From contig NC_087071.1 of NCBI RefSeq assembly GCF_963678635.1, forward strand, positions 1,726,537 to 1,790,536: a DNA stretch of 64,000 nucleotides. The letters are read 5' to 3'. Positions 24,401 through 34,176 of the stretch are shown here, in pieces; within the stretch, counting starts at the first letter, position 1; the number at the start of each line of letters is the position of its first letter. Source of the DNA: Symsagittifera roscoffensis. Taxonomy: Eukaryota > Xenacoelomorpha > Acoela > Convolutidae. Under the pieces are notes generated by a model. That model searched no databases and was not told where the DNA came from. It saw only the letters and a program-made list of their open reading frames with translations. The position numbers and the translations under genes are program-made.

Positions 24401-27295
24401 TACGCGGCTGTCTAAATACTGATATGTAACCAGTATAGAAGTAGTTACCTTCCCGTGTCGATATGTTGGAACTTGACCACTCCGTCTCTCCTCCACAAGT
24501 CTGAGTCACACACCACTTTCCAATTGTCACCTAGACACACAAAAATACACAACAATTATTTATGATTGACACATTCGCATAAAACGACGTAATTCACGTT
24601 TTTTGCACTTCGCTATTGGACAAGGTAGCTTGTCTTCTTTTTCGCGACTTAAGTCGAATTAAATTAAGATTTCTGAAAAAAAAAACATTAAAAAAGCATC
24701 ACGACCTAACGATCTATATATATAAAACGTTCATCGACTCCTAAAAAACCCGTCAGTTCTTTTTTTCAAATTAATTCCGCGAGAACAATTCAACTCTTGG
24801 ATCGAGTGCGACATTCATTCCTAGACAACACATACAAACCAAATTTGCAAAAACTTAATTTCTGGAAATCTATCGTTTTTTTTTTGATGCAGTTTTGACA
24901 TCATAAAACAACATGCTATGCCATCAACTTGAATCAAGTTCACATTAAAATTCTCAAAACCAAAACTACTTAAAACAAAAAGCATGCATCCGAATAAAAA
25001 TGAAAAAATAATCAAAAAATTATACCAGAAAATTTTAACAAAAAAAATTATATCAGAAAGAAATACTTAGAATTCCTGAAATTTTTTAAAAATATATCTT
25101 AAGAACTCTGAAAACCTATCAACAACAACCCAATTACATCAAACTTATCAAATACGAAGTTGGAACGCAAAGATAAGAGGACTGGAGTACAACAGAAACA
25201 AAATTCAAAAAAGACGCCCCCCAGCTAAAAAAAATTCGACCATTCATTTTTTCAAAAAAAATCAGCACTGAAGAATCAAACTCATGAATCGCGTGCGACA
25301 TTTCTTCGATGACAAAACATACAACTTCAAATTTAAACAATACGCTATGTCATACACTTGAATCACTTTCAAATGAAAATTGTCAAACCAAAAACACACA
25401 AAACAAATTAAAACTGAAACTAATTCCTTATTACAAAAAAAAATATTTCAGAAATTTGAAAACGAAACAATTCTCTGCTAACAGATAATTTGAATTAAAA
25501 AAAAGAAACCCGTCAAGTACACCGACAAAAACTGAAATCAACTAAACCGACACAAAAAATCAATTTACATCTAAAAATTTCAATCATCTGTAACTTCAGC
25601 AGCTCTAGACCAGCTGTTAAACTACAGCTGATAAACGTGCAAATTGGCTAGAAATGGAAATCTTAAAATTGGAGATCCCGTGAACAAAGTTATTTACAGG
25701 GTAAAAAGTCTAGTACCCGACTGCAATACCCTTGCTTATCCCAAGGGTAAAAATAGGAGCCATTAATTTTACAAATAAAAAAGAAAAAATCAAAATGTCT
25801 ATCAATTGTAGTAACAACAACTTGCATCTGTATAAAGATTAAAAAACTGAGCATGATGCTACTTTAATGCAGCTATAACTACAGGTGCAAGTCAATTTGT
25901 TCAGCAAATTAACCTGAAAAAAAATCTATAATTCCAATTAATGCGCAGCCGTATTTCTTTTATTAGTCCACGATTGTTACCTAAATGAATCGCATTTCAT
26001 GATTTAAAAATCGACATCTAATTATGATAGAAGAAAAACAATTTTTTATTTTAGTTTTTGTCGAAGTTTTTTTTTAATTTACCCTATTTACGCAATTTTT
26101 TTTGTCGGATGATTTAGTGCTACTTGCACAGCAACCAGCTTTCCCGTTCTGGTAAGTTTCTCAAATTCTATAAAAAAAAACAAAATAAATTCCATTAGAG
26201 TACGAAAATACTTGACGCCATCGCATACAATTCTGTCTACTACTCGTCTGTGTTTAAAGATGATCACTTAAATTCCCCCGTTGCTGCCTTTCTAATATTC
26301 TCCCAAGTCGAACTAATTTGTCAAAATTTTTCATATAAAATATGCTAATGAATTTCTGGCTTGAAAACTAAATTGTTATCAGTATAAGTTATTTGATGAG
26401 AATATTTTGAGAAAAGGTCAACCGAGGTTCCATATTTACTATTTGGTTCAAGTTTGCTGCAAAAAAGACACTTTCTATTCAAGAAGTGTCTTTTCTTTGC
26501 TGTCAAAATCCGTATTTGCAGCCGCTATTCTGTCAATTAAGCAACTCAAACCCTCATTTCAAAGCTCTCTTCCGAAGTTTTTTCCTGGGTTTGTCTCATT
26601 AGATTCACAAAATTGCTTCGACGTGCTAGCACCATTAAACTTGACGGGATGTCTGATTTGAAGTGTTTCTATGAAAGTTCAACATGAATGTTTTAAGTGT
26701 TTGTATATTTGTCACAAAGTATTTTGTGCGATGTCATGTTTACTTGTTTGGAGAAATTTAATTCTTTCAACCTATATGCGCGATCAAATATTGAATAAAA
26801 AACCCTATTATAATTGAACGATATTATAATTGAAGTGACGATATTATAATTGAACTCAAACCGTAATAGGTGATTAAATATGCGGCGACCTGATGCGTGC
26901 TTCAAACACAGTAGTAAATGAATTGGTTCAGAATTCTCTTGTTTAAAAAAAAAATCAGACTTCGAGGTTCCAAAAATCTTGATGTCTGATTTTCGTGACC
27001 AAATATTTAGATAATGAAAATTTTCTAAGACATCAAGGCTTTATTAAATCCGTTCGAGAACAATATCAAGTATAATATCCCACTTTTTAGTCATATTACA
27101 AGTAATCGGTATTACTATTAGTTAGAACAGCACACACACTCCCCCCTTGACCTATACTGACCTGTGTCCGTTCTCTCGTAGGCACTCACTTCCTGGTGTG
27201 AGTCAGTGAGGGGGGCTGAAAAGAGGTGTGAGTGGAGGTACTTGTCCGTGTTCATGTGCAACAGCCGCACCACATCACCACACTGCACCGCACTT
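21416..27295 (-). CDS. SDF2L1: SDF2/SDF2L1-like ER-lumenal MIR-domain protein, C-terminal three exons
   Basis: Exons 27295..27162, 24530..24449 and 21614..21416 join in frame with GT-AG introns. They encode the second and third MIR repeats: CGDVVRLLHMNTDKYLHSH, then GDNWKVVCDSDLWRRDGVV, then FLAITGSQYGRPIKGQ. The protein ends in acidic residues and HDEL before TGA, a classical ER-retention signal as in vertebrate SDF2L1. In the family this protein works with ER Hsp70/Hsp40 chaperones in folding and O-mannosylation quality control. The signal peptide and first MIR repeat (expected YGSGSGQQ-type motif) are not found. They are absent from the 450 bp before the retroelement LTR at 27745, so the 18.9-kb insertion probably lies in an upstream intron, or the 5' end is lost. 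Confidence 0.88.
21630..23074. repeat. 36-bp minisatellite, about 40 copies
   Basis: The unit begins 'ataattaactatccactaat' and continues with 'aaagcagatacaacac' (36 bp). The main variants are cagatacaacac, cagatacaatac and catatacaatac, interspersed irregularly. It fills part of the last SDF2 intron and starts only about 13 bp upstream of the acceptor of the terminal exon. Because 36 is divisible by three, one plus-strand frame stays open for 335 codons, but this is a by-product of the repeat. Confidence 0.95.
23076..23920. other. SDF2 intron, no gene seen
   Basis: Non-coding intronic DNA. 'gtgccacaaaataagcactt' near 23110 is a diverged copy of the repeat also seen at 5.6 and 53.65 kb. Confidence 0.5.
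23921..23992. repeat. (GTA)n microsatellite
   Basis: Imperfect trinucleotide run of 'gta' with a few 'gct' and 'act' interruptions, in the SDF2 intron. Confidence 0.85.
24005..24421. mobile_element. Nested palindromic (foldback) element
   Basis: The outer arms, about 52 bp (24005-24056 and 24370-24421), are near-perfect inverted repeats containing 'cagtatttagacagccgcgt'. Between them are three tandem ~108-bp units, each itself a palindrome bounded by 'aaccaatcagaatcga' and its inverse 'tcgattctgattggtt'. No clear target duplication. It ends 28 bp from the splice donor of an SDF2 exon. It is a foldback/MITE-type element with internal amplification. Confidence 0.85.
24531..27161. other. SDF2 intron, no gene seen
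   Basis: AT-rich. The block around 25660-25760 ('aaaagtctagtacccgactg') is a partial copy of the SINE-like family end. Three tandem 'gatattataattgaa' units lie at about 26820-26855. No exon is recognised. Confidence 0.45.
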
Positions 27296-27402
27296 CTACA
27301 ACACACAACAGCAGTTCAAAACATATACTTAATTAGATATATCGGGATATTTAAATAGTTAGTGTTTTATTTATAATGACTGTCTCGAGGATTTAATTTA
27401 AA

Positions 27403-27590
27403 GGACCAAGTGCACTATCTCCCCCTAAATCAATTAAGGGGGGAGTTCACTTGGGTTGTTCACTTGGTCAAAAGTCAAATTTTTCAACCAATCAGATTTG
27501 AGCATAGTACAAGCAGGCCTTACTGCTTGAATAAGACATTTAATTTTAGAGGGAGATTGTTCATCTGGTTTATTTAGGGGCGAGAATTTT
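27403..27590. mobile_element. Small MITE-like repeat, copy 1
   Basis: A first arm (27403-27450) is a hairpin with CCAAGTG...CTCCCCC and its inverse. The far end 'gagggagattgttcatctgg' is roughly inverted to the start. A related copy lies at 56362-56545 inside an intron of SEC14L copy A. Exact ends are uncertain. Confidence 0.45.
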
Positions 27591-27744
27591 AACATGAGCC
27601 AATGTAGAAACACTAGCTGAATAATGCTATACTAGTATTACATAATCATGAGAAAAAATGTTTTTTTTTACTTATTCAGCCCAAATAATGTAAATTCTTA
27701 AGTCATTGTATAACTGGTCGTGCAAATAGTAGAAATGATAGTAA

Positions 27745-28152
27745 TGAGTTAGGACTGGAGTGTAACTCATAGAGTAATTTCGGATAGGGTACACCGTCTG
27801 CTCGTCACGCTATCTTATTTTCGGCCGGATAGATTCGTGCAACTTCTTAGTCTAATACCGATCCTAATCTTACTCTTATACTATCTAGTCTCAGGTTGTT
27901 TAACTAGTCTCTGCTAGGCTCAATAGATCTAGGGTATACTGGTTTATTGCGGCTGTTGAAGTGCTCGGGAGAGTCCAACTAATTTCTAAGTTAAATTCAA
28001 ATCTCTCTGGTGCTGAAATTACAAGTAACTTCAGCACTTACAAATAAGTGGGTTGTTAGTTAGATGGATCATGATTGGTTAATATTAAATACTTTACATT
28101 GGTAAAACATTTAATTTATCCAATCATAAAATATAGTTTAGATCAGGTTCCA
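27745..28152 (-). repeat. 3' LTR (408 bp)
   Basis: Minus-strand start TGGAACCTGATC, end CCTAACTCA. It contains an AATAAA polyadenylation signal (minus strand, 27948-27943), a TATA-like TATATTTTAT close to the U3 start, an inverted pair TGATTGG/CCAATCA, and a small hairpin GCTGAA...TTCAGC. It is identical by eye to the 5' LTR. Confidence 0.95.
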
Positions 28153-29767
28153 CCCATCCGGGTTTTACAGAGTTTTTTAGAACAGTTCTTTTGTAGTTCA
28201 AGGATGGATGATGGACGTTGGTATTTGGCGAACATCATTTTTCTTTTGTTTCCTTTTTGTTAAGGAAGTTCCAGGGATCTGGAATTGAGGACACAAGACG
28301 TTGTGTTCTTCTTGTGACAACGACTGAGTCTCTGCAACAGCATCAATTCTGGTTTCAGAATGGTTGGCTATGTCAGGTTTTTCTGTTCTTCGGAGAGAAC
28401 TTCTTTTGTGTTTGATCTAGCTCGGGAATGGCGTGGAGATTGTGCGTGGAGGGGATGCCTGGTTACTCGGATCTGTACGTATACTTGAACATCGAGGTGG
28501 TCATTGGTCTAGTTCAATGAAGTCCTTTTCTGCGAGGTCAAGTCGTACTCTAAATCCTTTGAGTTGTGATTGTGAGCGGCATATCGATTATAGTTGGTCA
28601 TTCTCTCTCGAGTGTAGTGAGGTCGTCTTGTCTTTTGATGTTCGTCCTTGGTGTTGTATTCTGATCTATATATTGCATCATGTGATTTTACATTTTATAA
28701 AACTTTTATTAATTTAATATTTTTTAATTATGATTTTAGTTAGTTGTTTTCACAAAAGCTTTTTGTTTTAGTTCGGTTATTTTGAAGAGTTACTCACCCT
28801 TGAGTAGCTCTTATTAAAAATAAAGGTGTGGTCACAAAGCGTGGATGTAGCACGGTGGGTTAGGCCGGCTATAGAGCATGCTCAGGACGTCCTTTCCTGG
28901 TGGGTTAGGCCAGGTGTGGGAGTATGATTTCATGCGGTTTTTATGAGGGGTCCTGTTATGTGACAACATTTTATGTTGGGTTTGTTGTGGTTTTACTTAT
29001 GTTTTGTTGGTTATGTACTTTTTCCAAAAAGCAAATTGTTTGTGGTATGGGTTTGTCTTTTGACTTTTTTGTGTTTTATTATTTCTTTCTAAGACTTTGT
29101 AATAGTCTTCAAAAGAATAAATTATCCAGTTTTAAACTGGGTTAATCCGGTTTGGGTACCGTTGGTTTCCTTTTCTTAGTCATGCTGTTATTTTATGATT
29201 TGTGGTATTTAGTAAGCTGCGTTGGTTAGTTTTGTTTAGTATATGATTCCTTTCCAACCGGGTTAAAGGAAAGTTTGAAACTTGTTATTATTTGTTAGAG
29301 TTGTTGAGTGTGAAAACTTGAAACTGAAATTCATTATTTTAAACAATTCTTCGTGGGCGAGCTGTGCGAGTGTGGATAGAATTTCTGTGCGAATGAATGA
29401 AAATATCAAAAGGTTAGTACTGCAATTGCATTTTATTAATTTACTGCATAGAATTTGGAAATTTACTGCTAGTAATGGGGGAATTTTAAGATACAAATTT
29501 TCATCATATGTAGATTTACTGCTTTTAGGGGAAAATTTTATAAATTAATTTACTGCATTGGTATTATATTTATTTAATTGTTGGTGCAAAAGTTAAATAG
29601 GGTTTTAAATAGTTTTGAAGAAGTTTGCTATTTTTTATTTTTCTTTTGTGAATTTTTCAGATGATTGAAGATGAAGGCTAAAAATCTAAAGAAAACATGA
29701 ATAAGGAATGGTGAGTTTTTCAATATTTTAATTAGTTAGTAATATTCATTTAGTTCATACTTACCTG
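28153..29767 (-). other. Element 3' non-coding region
   Basis: About 1.6 kb between the stop of the 597-aa ORF and the 3' LTR, with no plausible minus-strand gene. 'ggtgggttaggcc' occurs twice (about 28854 and 28900). A weak purine tract (GGATGGG, minus strand) directly precedes the LTR and may be the polypurine tract. Confidence 0.5.
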
Positions 29768-31561
29768 TTAGTCGTCGGGGAAAAAACCGTGGGGGAAGAT
29801 ATCGTGAATTAGTTCTGAAGTTGTTAGTAGTTTAGCTAAGATGCGGATGATATTTTTAGTTTGAAGTAGTGGCCAAAGCAATTGAAGTGCCTTAATAGTG
29901 GTTAGTTCTTCAGTGCCTACTGCAAACTCATAAGGTGTGTTTTGGATTAAGTTATATAACTTGTGGTTAAATTTAGTGTTGTGGATGAATTCTAAAATGG
30001 GGATTTCTATAGGCTGTACAAACTCGTGCGGGATAAGGAAGGGTCGGGATTCTTCTGCGTTGAAGGTCTTGGTGATGGGGCAGAAAATATACATTTGGGT
30101 TATGGGGTCATAATTACGAAGAATACCATGAAGGTTAGTATTTTTGATACAATATGTGAAATTTAGGAAATACGGTGAAGTGTATTTTGAATTGATGAAT
30201 TGAAAGCGATGGTGTGGTTGTCTAGAGGGTGTGTGGAGGTCAAAGTGATTTTGGATGAAACGATAGTAACTGTATGTATGTGTTTGTTTAGTTCGCAACA
30301 TAATATCGTGTGAGCAGTGTAAATCTCTTTCGTGTGGTGCAAGGAAATGAAAGGTTAGTGAAAAGATTTGGAAGCGTTCTTTAAAACTTTCGTACGCTTG
30401 TGTGCTTGTTAGTGCTTCTGAAATAATGTGATCAAACTTTCGGTCGAAGATGTTTAGTGTAAATACATATGGTGTCTTGATGAAAAATTTCTCGGTGATT
30501 TGTGGGTTAGCGAAGCGATCGTCGTCTAAGAATTGATCTTGGTTAGCTCTGATGATGTTGTGATCATAGTATTCTAGTGTGTATTCGTTAGCTCTAGGTG
30601 CAGTGTGTATTTTTAGTGATTTTTTATATCCAACGTAAGTAAATTGTCTAGCGGTGAGTGGTGTAGTTAGTCGATATAGCATGTCTTTGTTTCGGTCTAT
30701 ATCAATGGATGTGTTAGTTAAAGGTAAGCAAAGAGGGTTAGTGAAATGATAGTATGAGGTCCAAGAGAGAGTGGGCATTAAAACGTATTCGTCTACAAAG
30801 TTGCGTGTTTCGTTAGCGTCATGAGGGGTGTTTAAGGTGTATTGTGGAAATGAGGGTAAAGTGATGGCTAAAAATTCTCTAGTGTTAGTATGTTGGGGGT
30901 GGTTGATGTATTCTCGGGCTGTTCCTGGTTTTGCTGGGAAAGGATGGTTGGGGAACTTTCTTTTAAAAGTGCGATAAGCTCTATTAGTGTTGAGTGAGGA
31001 TTCAGTTGATGTGGATGATGGTGCTAATGATTCGGTATAATTTGAAGAGGGTGTAGGGGGATTGGATGAATTTGTAGTGGAGGAGATTTGGTTTATGGTC
31101 GGGGTGTTAAGGTGGTAGGGTTGTTGTTGGAGGGTAATAAAATTGTCTAGCTCTGGGGAGATTCGGGGGGTGTCTGGAGATGATTGGTCAGAATGGTATG
31201 AGGAGTAGGTTGGGGTAACTTGGGAAGCATAAGAGGGTGTAGGAGTGATTGGGTCAGGGTTATTTGATAATATGGGTTGAAAAGGAGGTTGAGAAAAATG
31301 AGAAGGGTTATGAAAATTATTGGATGGAGATGGTTCTGAGTCGGCAAATTCGTCGGGGGTTTCAATATTCGGGTTATTTAGCTGTGAAATGGAGTATAAA
31401 ACTGAAATTTGTGAGTTAGTGTCGGAATTCATGCCTGATGTTACATTGCTAGATGGAAAATCGGGTGGCGGAAAAGCAAAAAGTGGTATTATTGGGATTG
31501 AAGAGGTAAGGTTGGTTGGATGGGAATTTGATCGATGGAGTGATCCAAGTTGGCGGCTCAT
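29768..31561 (-). CDS. Element ORF of unknown function, 597 aa
   Basis: Starts with ATG at 31561, overlapping the env stop as ATGA, so ribosomes ending env could reinitiate here. Residues 1 to about 200 are Ser/Thr/Pro/Asn-rich and probably disordered. The remaining ~400 residues look folded, rich in aromatic residues and His, with no transmembrane segment, no signal peptide and no cysteine-rich pattern. I recognise no domain. The disordered-plus-folded layout resembles that of the ATG-less frame upstream of env, although I see no clear sequence similarity. Possible roles are a regulatory or host-countering accessory protein or a structural one; none can be supported from sequence alone. Codon use matches the rest of the element (G-poor sense strand). 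Confidence 0.8.
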   Translation of the reverse strand: MSRQLGSLHRSNSHPTNLTSSIPIIPLFAFPPPDFPSSNVTSGMNSDTNSQISVLYSISQLNNPNIETPDEFADSEPSPSNNFHNPSHFSQPPFQPILSNNPDPITPTPSYASQVTPTYSSYHSDQSSPDTPRISPELDNFITLQQQPYHLNTPTINQISSTTNSSNPPTPSSNYTESLAPSSTSTESSLNTNRAYRTFKRKFPNHPFPAKPGTAREYINHPQHTNTREFLAITLPSFPQYTLNTPHDANETRNFVDEYVLMPTLSWTSYYHFTNPLCLPLTNTSIDIDRNKDMLYRLTTPLTARQFTYVGYKKSLKIHTAPRANEYTLEYYDHNIIRANQDQFLDDDRFANPQITEKFFIKTPYVFTLNIFDRKFDHIISEALTSTQAYESFKERFQIFSLTFHFLAPHERDLHCSHDIMLRTKQTHTYSYYRFIQNHFDLHTPSRQPHHRFQFINSKYTSPYFLNFTYCIKNTNLHGILRNYDPITQMYIFCPITKTFNAEESRPFLIPHEFVQPIEIPILEFIHNTKFNHKLYNLIQNTPYEFAVGTEELTTIKALQLLWPLLQTKNIIRILAKLLTTSELIHDIFPHGFFPDD

Positions 31562-34176
31562 CGTGGGCTAAAAAAATTATTATTTTGAGATTGAAAAGCG
31601 GTGGTATGGGGCTGTTCAATAATTTGTTCATAAGTATTATCATCTTGTGATGGATGTGTCATTATATGTTGGACGGGACTTTGTGATGTGGTGAGTCGAA
31701 AATTTGGATTATGTGTGATTGCTAAATTTCTAAAATTTCGCGGGGCTAGGGATAGTGGATGGTTATTTGGTAGGGGTGGTAATTGTGGTGCCGTTGGCTG
31801 TGGGTCGACATTGTTATGTTCTTCGTCGTATGTATTTTGTCGTGTTGTTATTTTTGTGTTATATTCTTTTATTTGTGCGTCTAAAAGAATTTTGTTTATA
31901 GATGTGGAAAAAATTCCAAAAAATCCTGCAAAGAGTATGCGTGCTACGCTTGCTTGTCTGTTTACTTGTGTGTGTATAGCACATGTATTGTAGATTCCTT
32001 TTAAGAGTGAGAAAAGAAATCCAATAAAGTTAAACATTGCGTATAAAATAGTCAATTTTTCTAAGATGTAGTAGGGCCATCCTAGAAAATCTAGGATCTC
32101 ATTTTTGAGTGTAACAAAGCTAAAAATGTTAATTGGTGATATATCTTGGGGACGGTATTTTTCGCCGTTTAGATATATATAATCTTTTATGTCTTTAAAA
32201 TATCCGCTATAGTCTTGCGTGTAGATATCGGCAAATCCTGCGGTTTCTGCAAGTTTGCGTAAGTTTTGGTCTATTGATTGTCTTTGTATAGTGTCCATTT
32301 GTGTTAATAATTCTTGGAATTGTTGTGTTCTAATGTGATGTTGAATATCTGATTTTGAATAGATTCCTATTGATTGTAAGTCTATATTTGGGTTTCGAGC
32401 AATAGCGCGAATGCTTTCTGGTGAAAATTTTTTGAGTGATTGCATTAATGTGGGATATGGAGTGAGAAGATAATATTTGTTTTCATCAGGGTTTAGTTGT
32501 ACTACATTGTGGCTATTTTCTGATCCACATGGGACTGCGGTATCCCAGAAATATGTTCTTCGTGAAAGTGTATCCACGAAATGTACTTTATTCTTATAAA
32601 AGATAGGAATTCTTTTATAACATCGTTTATCTTCAAAAACGTATAGTGGTGATACTTTTTTAGTACAAGTATAAAACCATAAGATGTTTCCTTCGTAGTC
32701 TAAAAAATTTGATCTATTTCCTGATAATAAGTATCCTGCGTAGGGTATTTTTAATACTGCTAGTGCAAGTGATTGTAGTATTTGTGTTCGTTCTAATTCG
32801 CATAGTTGATGTAGTGTTTCTAATTCAGAGAGTGACATTTCTTGAAAAATGCGGCTAATTGTATAGTCTAGTTTCATATCCAAATGAATATCATAGTGGA
32901 TATTACCAAAATATGTAGTATTCATTAGTGATAATTCTTGTAAGCGTGTGCTTCTGGTGTCATAAGGTTTTAGATGTCCACCAGGTTGTCCGTTGCTTTT
33001 TTCAAAATTAACTGGTATATAGGATGTTCCTTCGTTTAGAGGATGACCTGTGGCGTATGGGTCGATTTTTACTTTACCAGTGGTCATGTCGAATCCTTTT
33101 TCATATTCAACTAATATTTCAGAGTATTGTGTTCTGTGAAGTGGATTCCTGTATTTACATGCAAGTTCTGTTTCTTGATATATTTGAAAACGTGTCAATT
33201 TATTTTCTATATTGTCTATGTTTCGAAAATCGGAACTTAGTTTGCGTGATGGATGGACTTGTTCATATGGAATTGATTGTATGAAATATTTTTCGTGAAA
33301 TTTTATCATACGAGCGTGTATTTTTGCTACTTGAAATGTTGTACATGTGTCTTCGGGGAACCAAACAATTGTTGCTTGTGTTCTCGTTGTAGGGTCGCAA
33401 TATCCTTGATCATTTTTACAAGGTAGTCGGATTCCTTGATAGATCATTGTATTATCAGATAAATCTCGTGTGAGTTGTATTTTTTCGAGTTGTATTTTCC
33501 AATCGAAAAACATTATTTCTTGGTATCCTTTATTTTTTGTGTCTGCTTTGCAGTTTGATGGGTTATTTATACCAATGTGTGGTATCCAGTGTTTATCATG
33601 TAGGTCATAGGTTAATCGTCCGTGTGCGCCGTTATACGGGTATTTTTCGTCTAGTCTTATATGTCCTTGGTGTCTTTCAAGTTGTGATTGATGTACAGAG
33701 TCTGAAAAAACTTGAAAATTAACTAATTTTCTTTGGGAGTTTTTATTTTTTGTGATGTTTAGTCTAAGTAATTCATTTTTACAATCGTCGGGATTGAGAT
33801 GTAAAAGACGTTCTATATTACTTTGGTAGAATGATTCATGGTCAAGTCGGTTTTTGTTTCCGTTCGAGACTTGTGAACAATGTACTTTCTTTTCGGAAAA
33901 TGTTGCTGTGAATTTATAACCTGTAACTGTTGTTGCTCGGGCTTTTGAATAGAGTGTTGCTATTATATCTGTGGTTTCTATAGCTTGTGGTTCTGTTTCA
34001 CATTGTGATACCTGATTGATTGCATATTTATGTAGTGTTTTTTGTTCATTTTCTTCGCAATCGTAATGTGTTACTAATAAATCTTGTGGTCCTGTACGAG
34101 GGGAAGGGTTTATATTTTGATTTGAGGTTATTAGAAAAAGGGTTTGGAGAAAAATTAATAATTTTAGAATATACAT
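31558..34176 (-). CDS. env: Envelope-like membrane glycoprotein, 872 aa
   Basis: ATG at 34176 inside the end of the preceding frame (13-nt overlap). Residues 1-18 form a hydrophobic signal peptide. A long Cys-containing ectodomain with scattered N-glycosylation sites follows. Near residues 700-727 and 742-762 there are two strongly hydrophobic stretches (around FLGWPYYILEK... and ARILFAGFFGIFS) that would anchor it. The ~110-residue tail is Pro-rich and contains PTAP at 794-797, the motif that retroviruses use to recruit TSG101 for budding. Position 3' of pol, signal peptide, anchor and tail support an envelope role. I cannot assign it to a known fusion class. It is intact, without internal stops. 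Confidence 0.85.
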   Translation of the reverse strand: MYILKLLIFLQTLFLITSNQNINPSPRTGPQDLLVTHYDCEENEQKTLHKYAINQVSQCETEPQAIETTDIIATLYSKARATTVTGYKFTATFSEKKVHCSQVSNGNKNRLDHESFYQSNIERLLHLNPDDCKNELLRLNITKNKNSQRKLVNFQVFSDSVHQSQLERHQGHIRLDEKYPYNGAHGRLTYDLHDKHWIPHIGINNPSNCKADTKNKGYQEIMFFDWKIQLEKIQLTRDLSDNTMIYQGIRLPCKNDQGYCDPTTRTQATIVWFPEDTCTTFQVAKIHARMIKFHEKYFIQSIPYEQVHPSRKLSSDFRNIDNIENKLTRFQIYQETELACKYRNPLHRTQYSEILVEYEKGFDMTTGKVKIDPYATGHPLNEGTSYIPVNFEKSNGQPGGHLKPYDTRSTRLQELSLMNTTYFGNIHYDIHLDMKLDYTISRIFQEMSLSELETLHQLCELERTQILQSLALAVLKIPYAGYLLSGNRSNFLDYEGNILWFYTCTKKVSPLYVFEDKRCYKRIPIFYKNKVHFVDTLSRRTYFWDTAVPCGSENSHNVVQLNPDENKYYLLTPYPTLMQSLKKFSPESIRAIARNPNIDLQSIGIYSKSDIQHHIRTQQFQELLTQMDTIQRQSIDQNLRKLAETAGFADIYTQDYSGYFKDIKDYIYLNGEKYRPQDISPINIFSFVTLKNEILDFLGWPYYILEKLTILYAMFNFIGFLFSLLKGIYNTCAIHTQVNRQASVARILFAGFFGIFSTSINKILLDAQIKEYNTKITTRQNTYDEEHNNVDPQPTAPQLPPLPNNHPLSLAPRNFRNLAITHNPNFRLTTSQSPVQHIMTHPSQDDNTYEQIIEQPHTTAFQSQNNNFFSPR

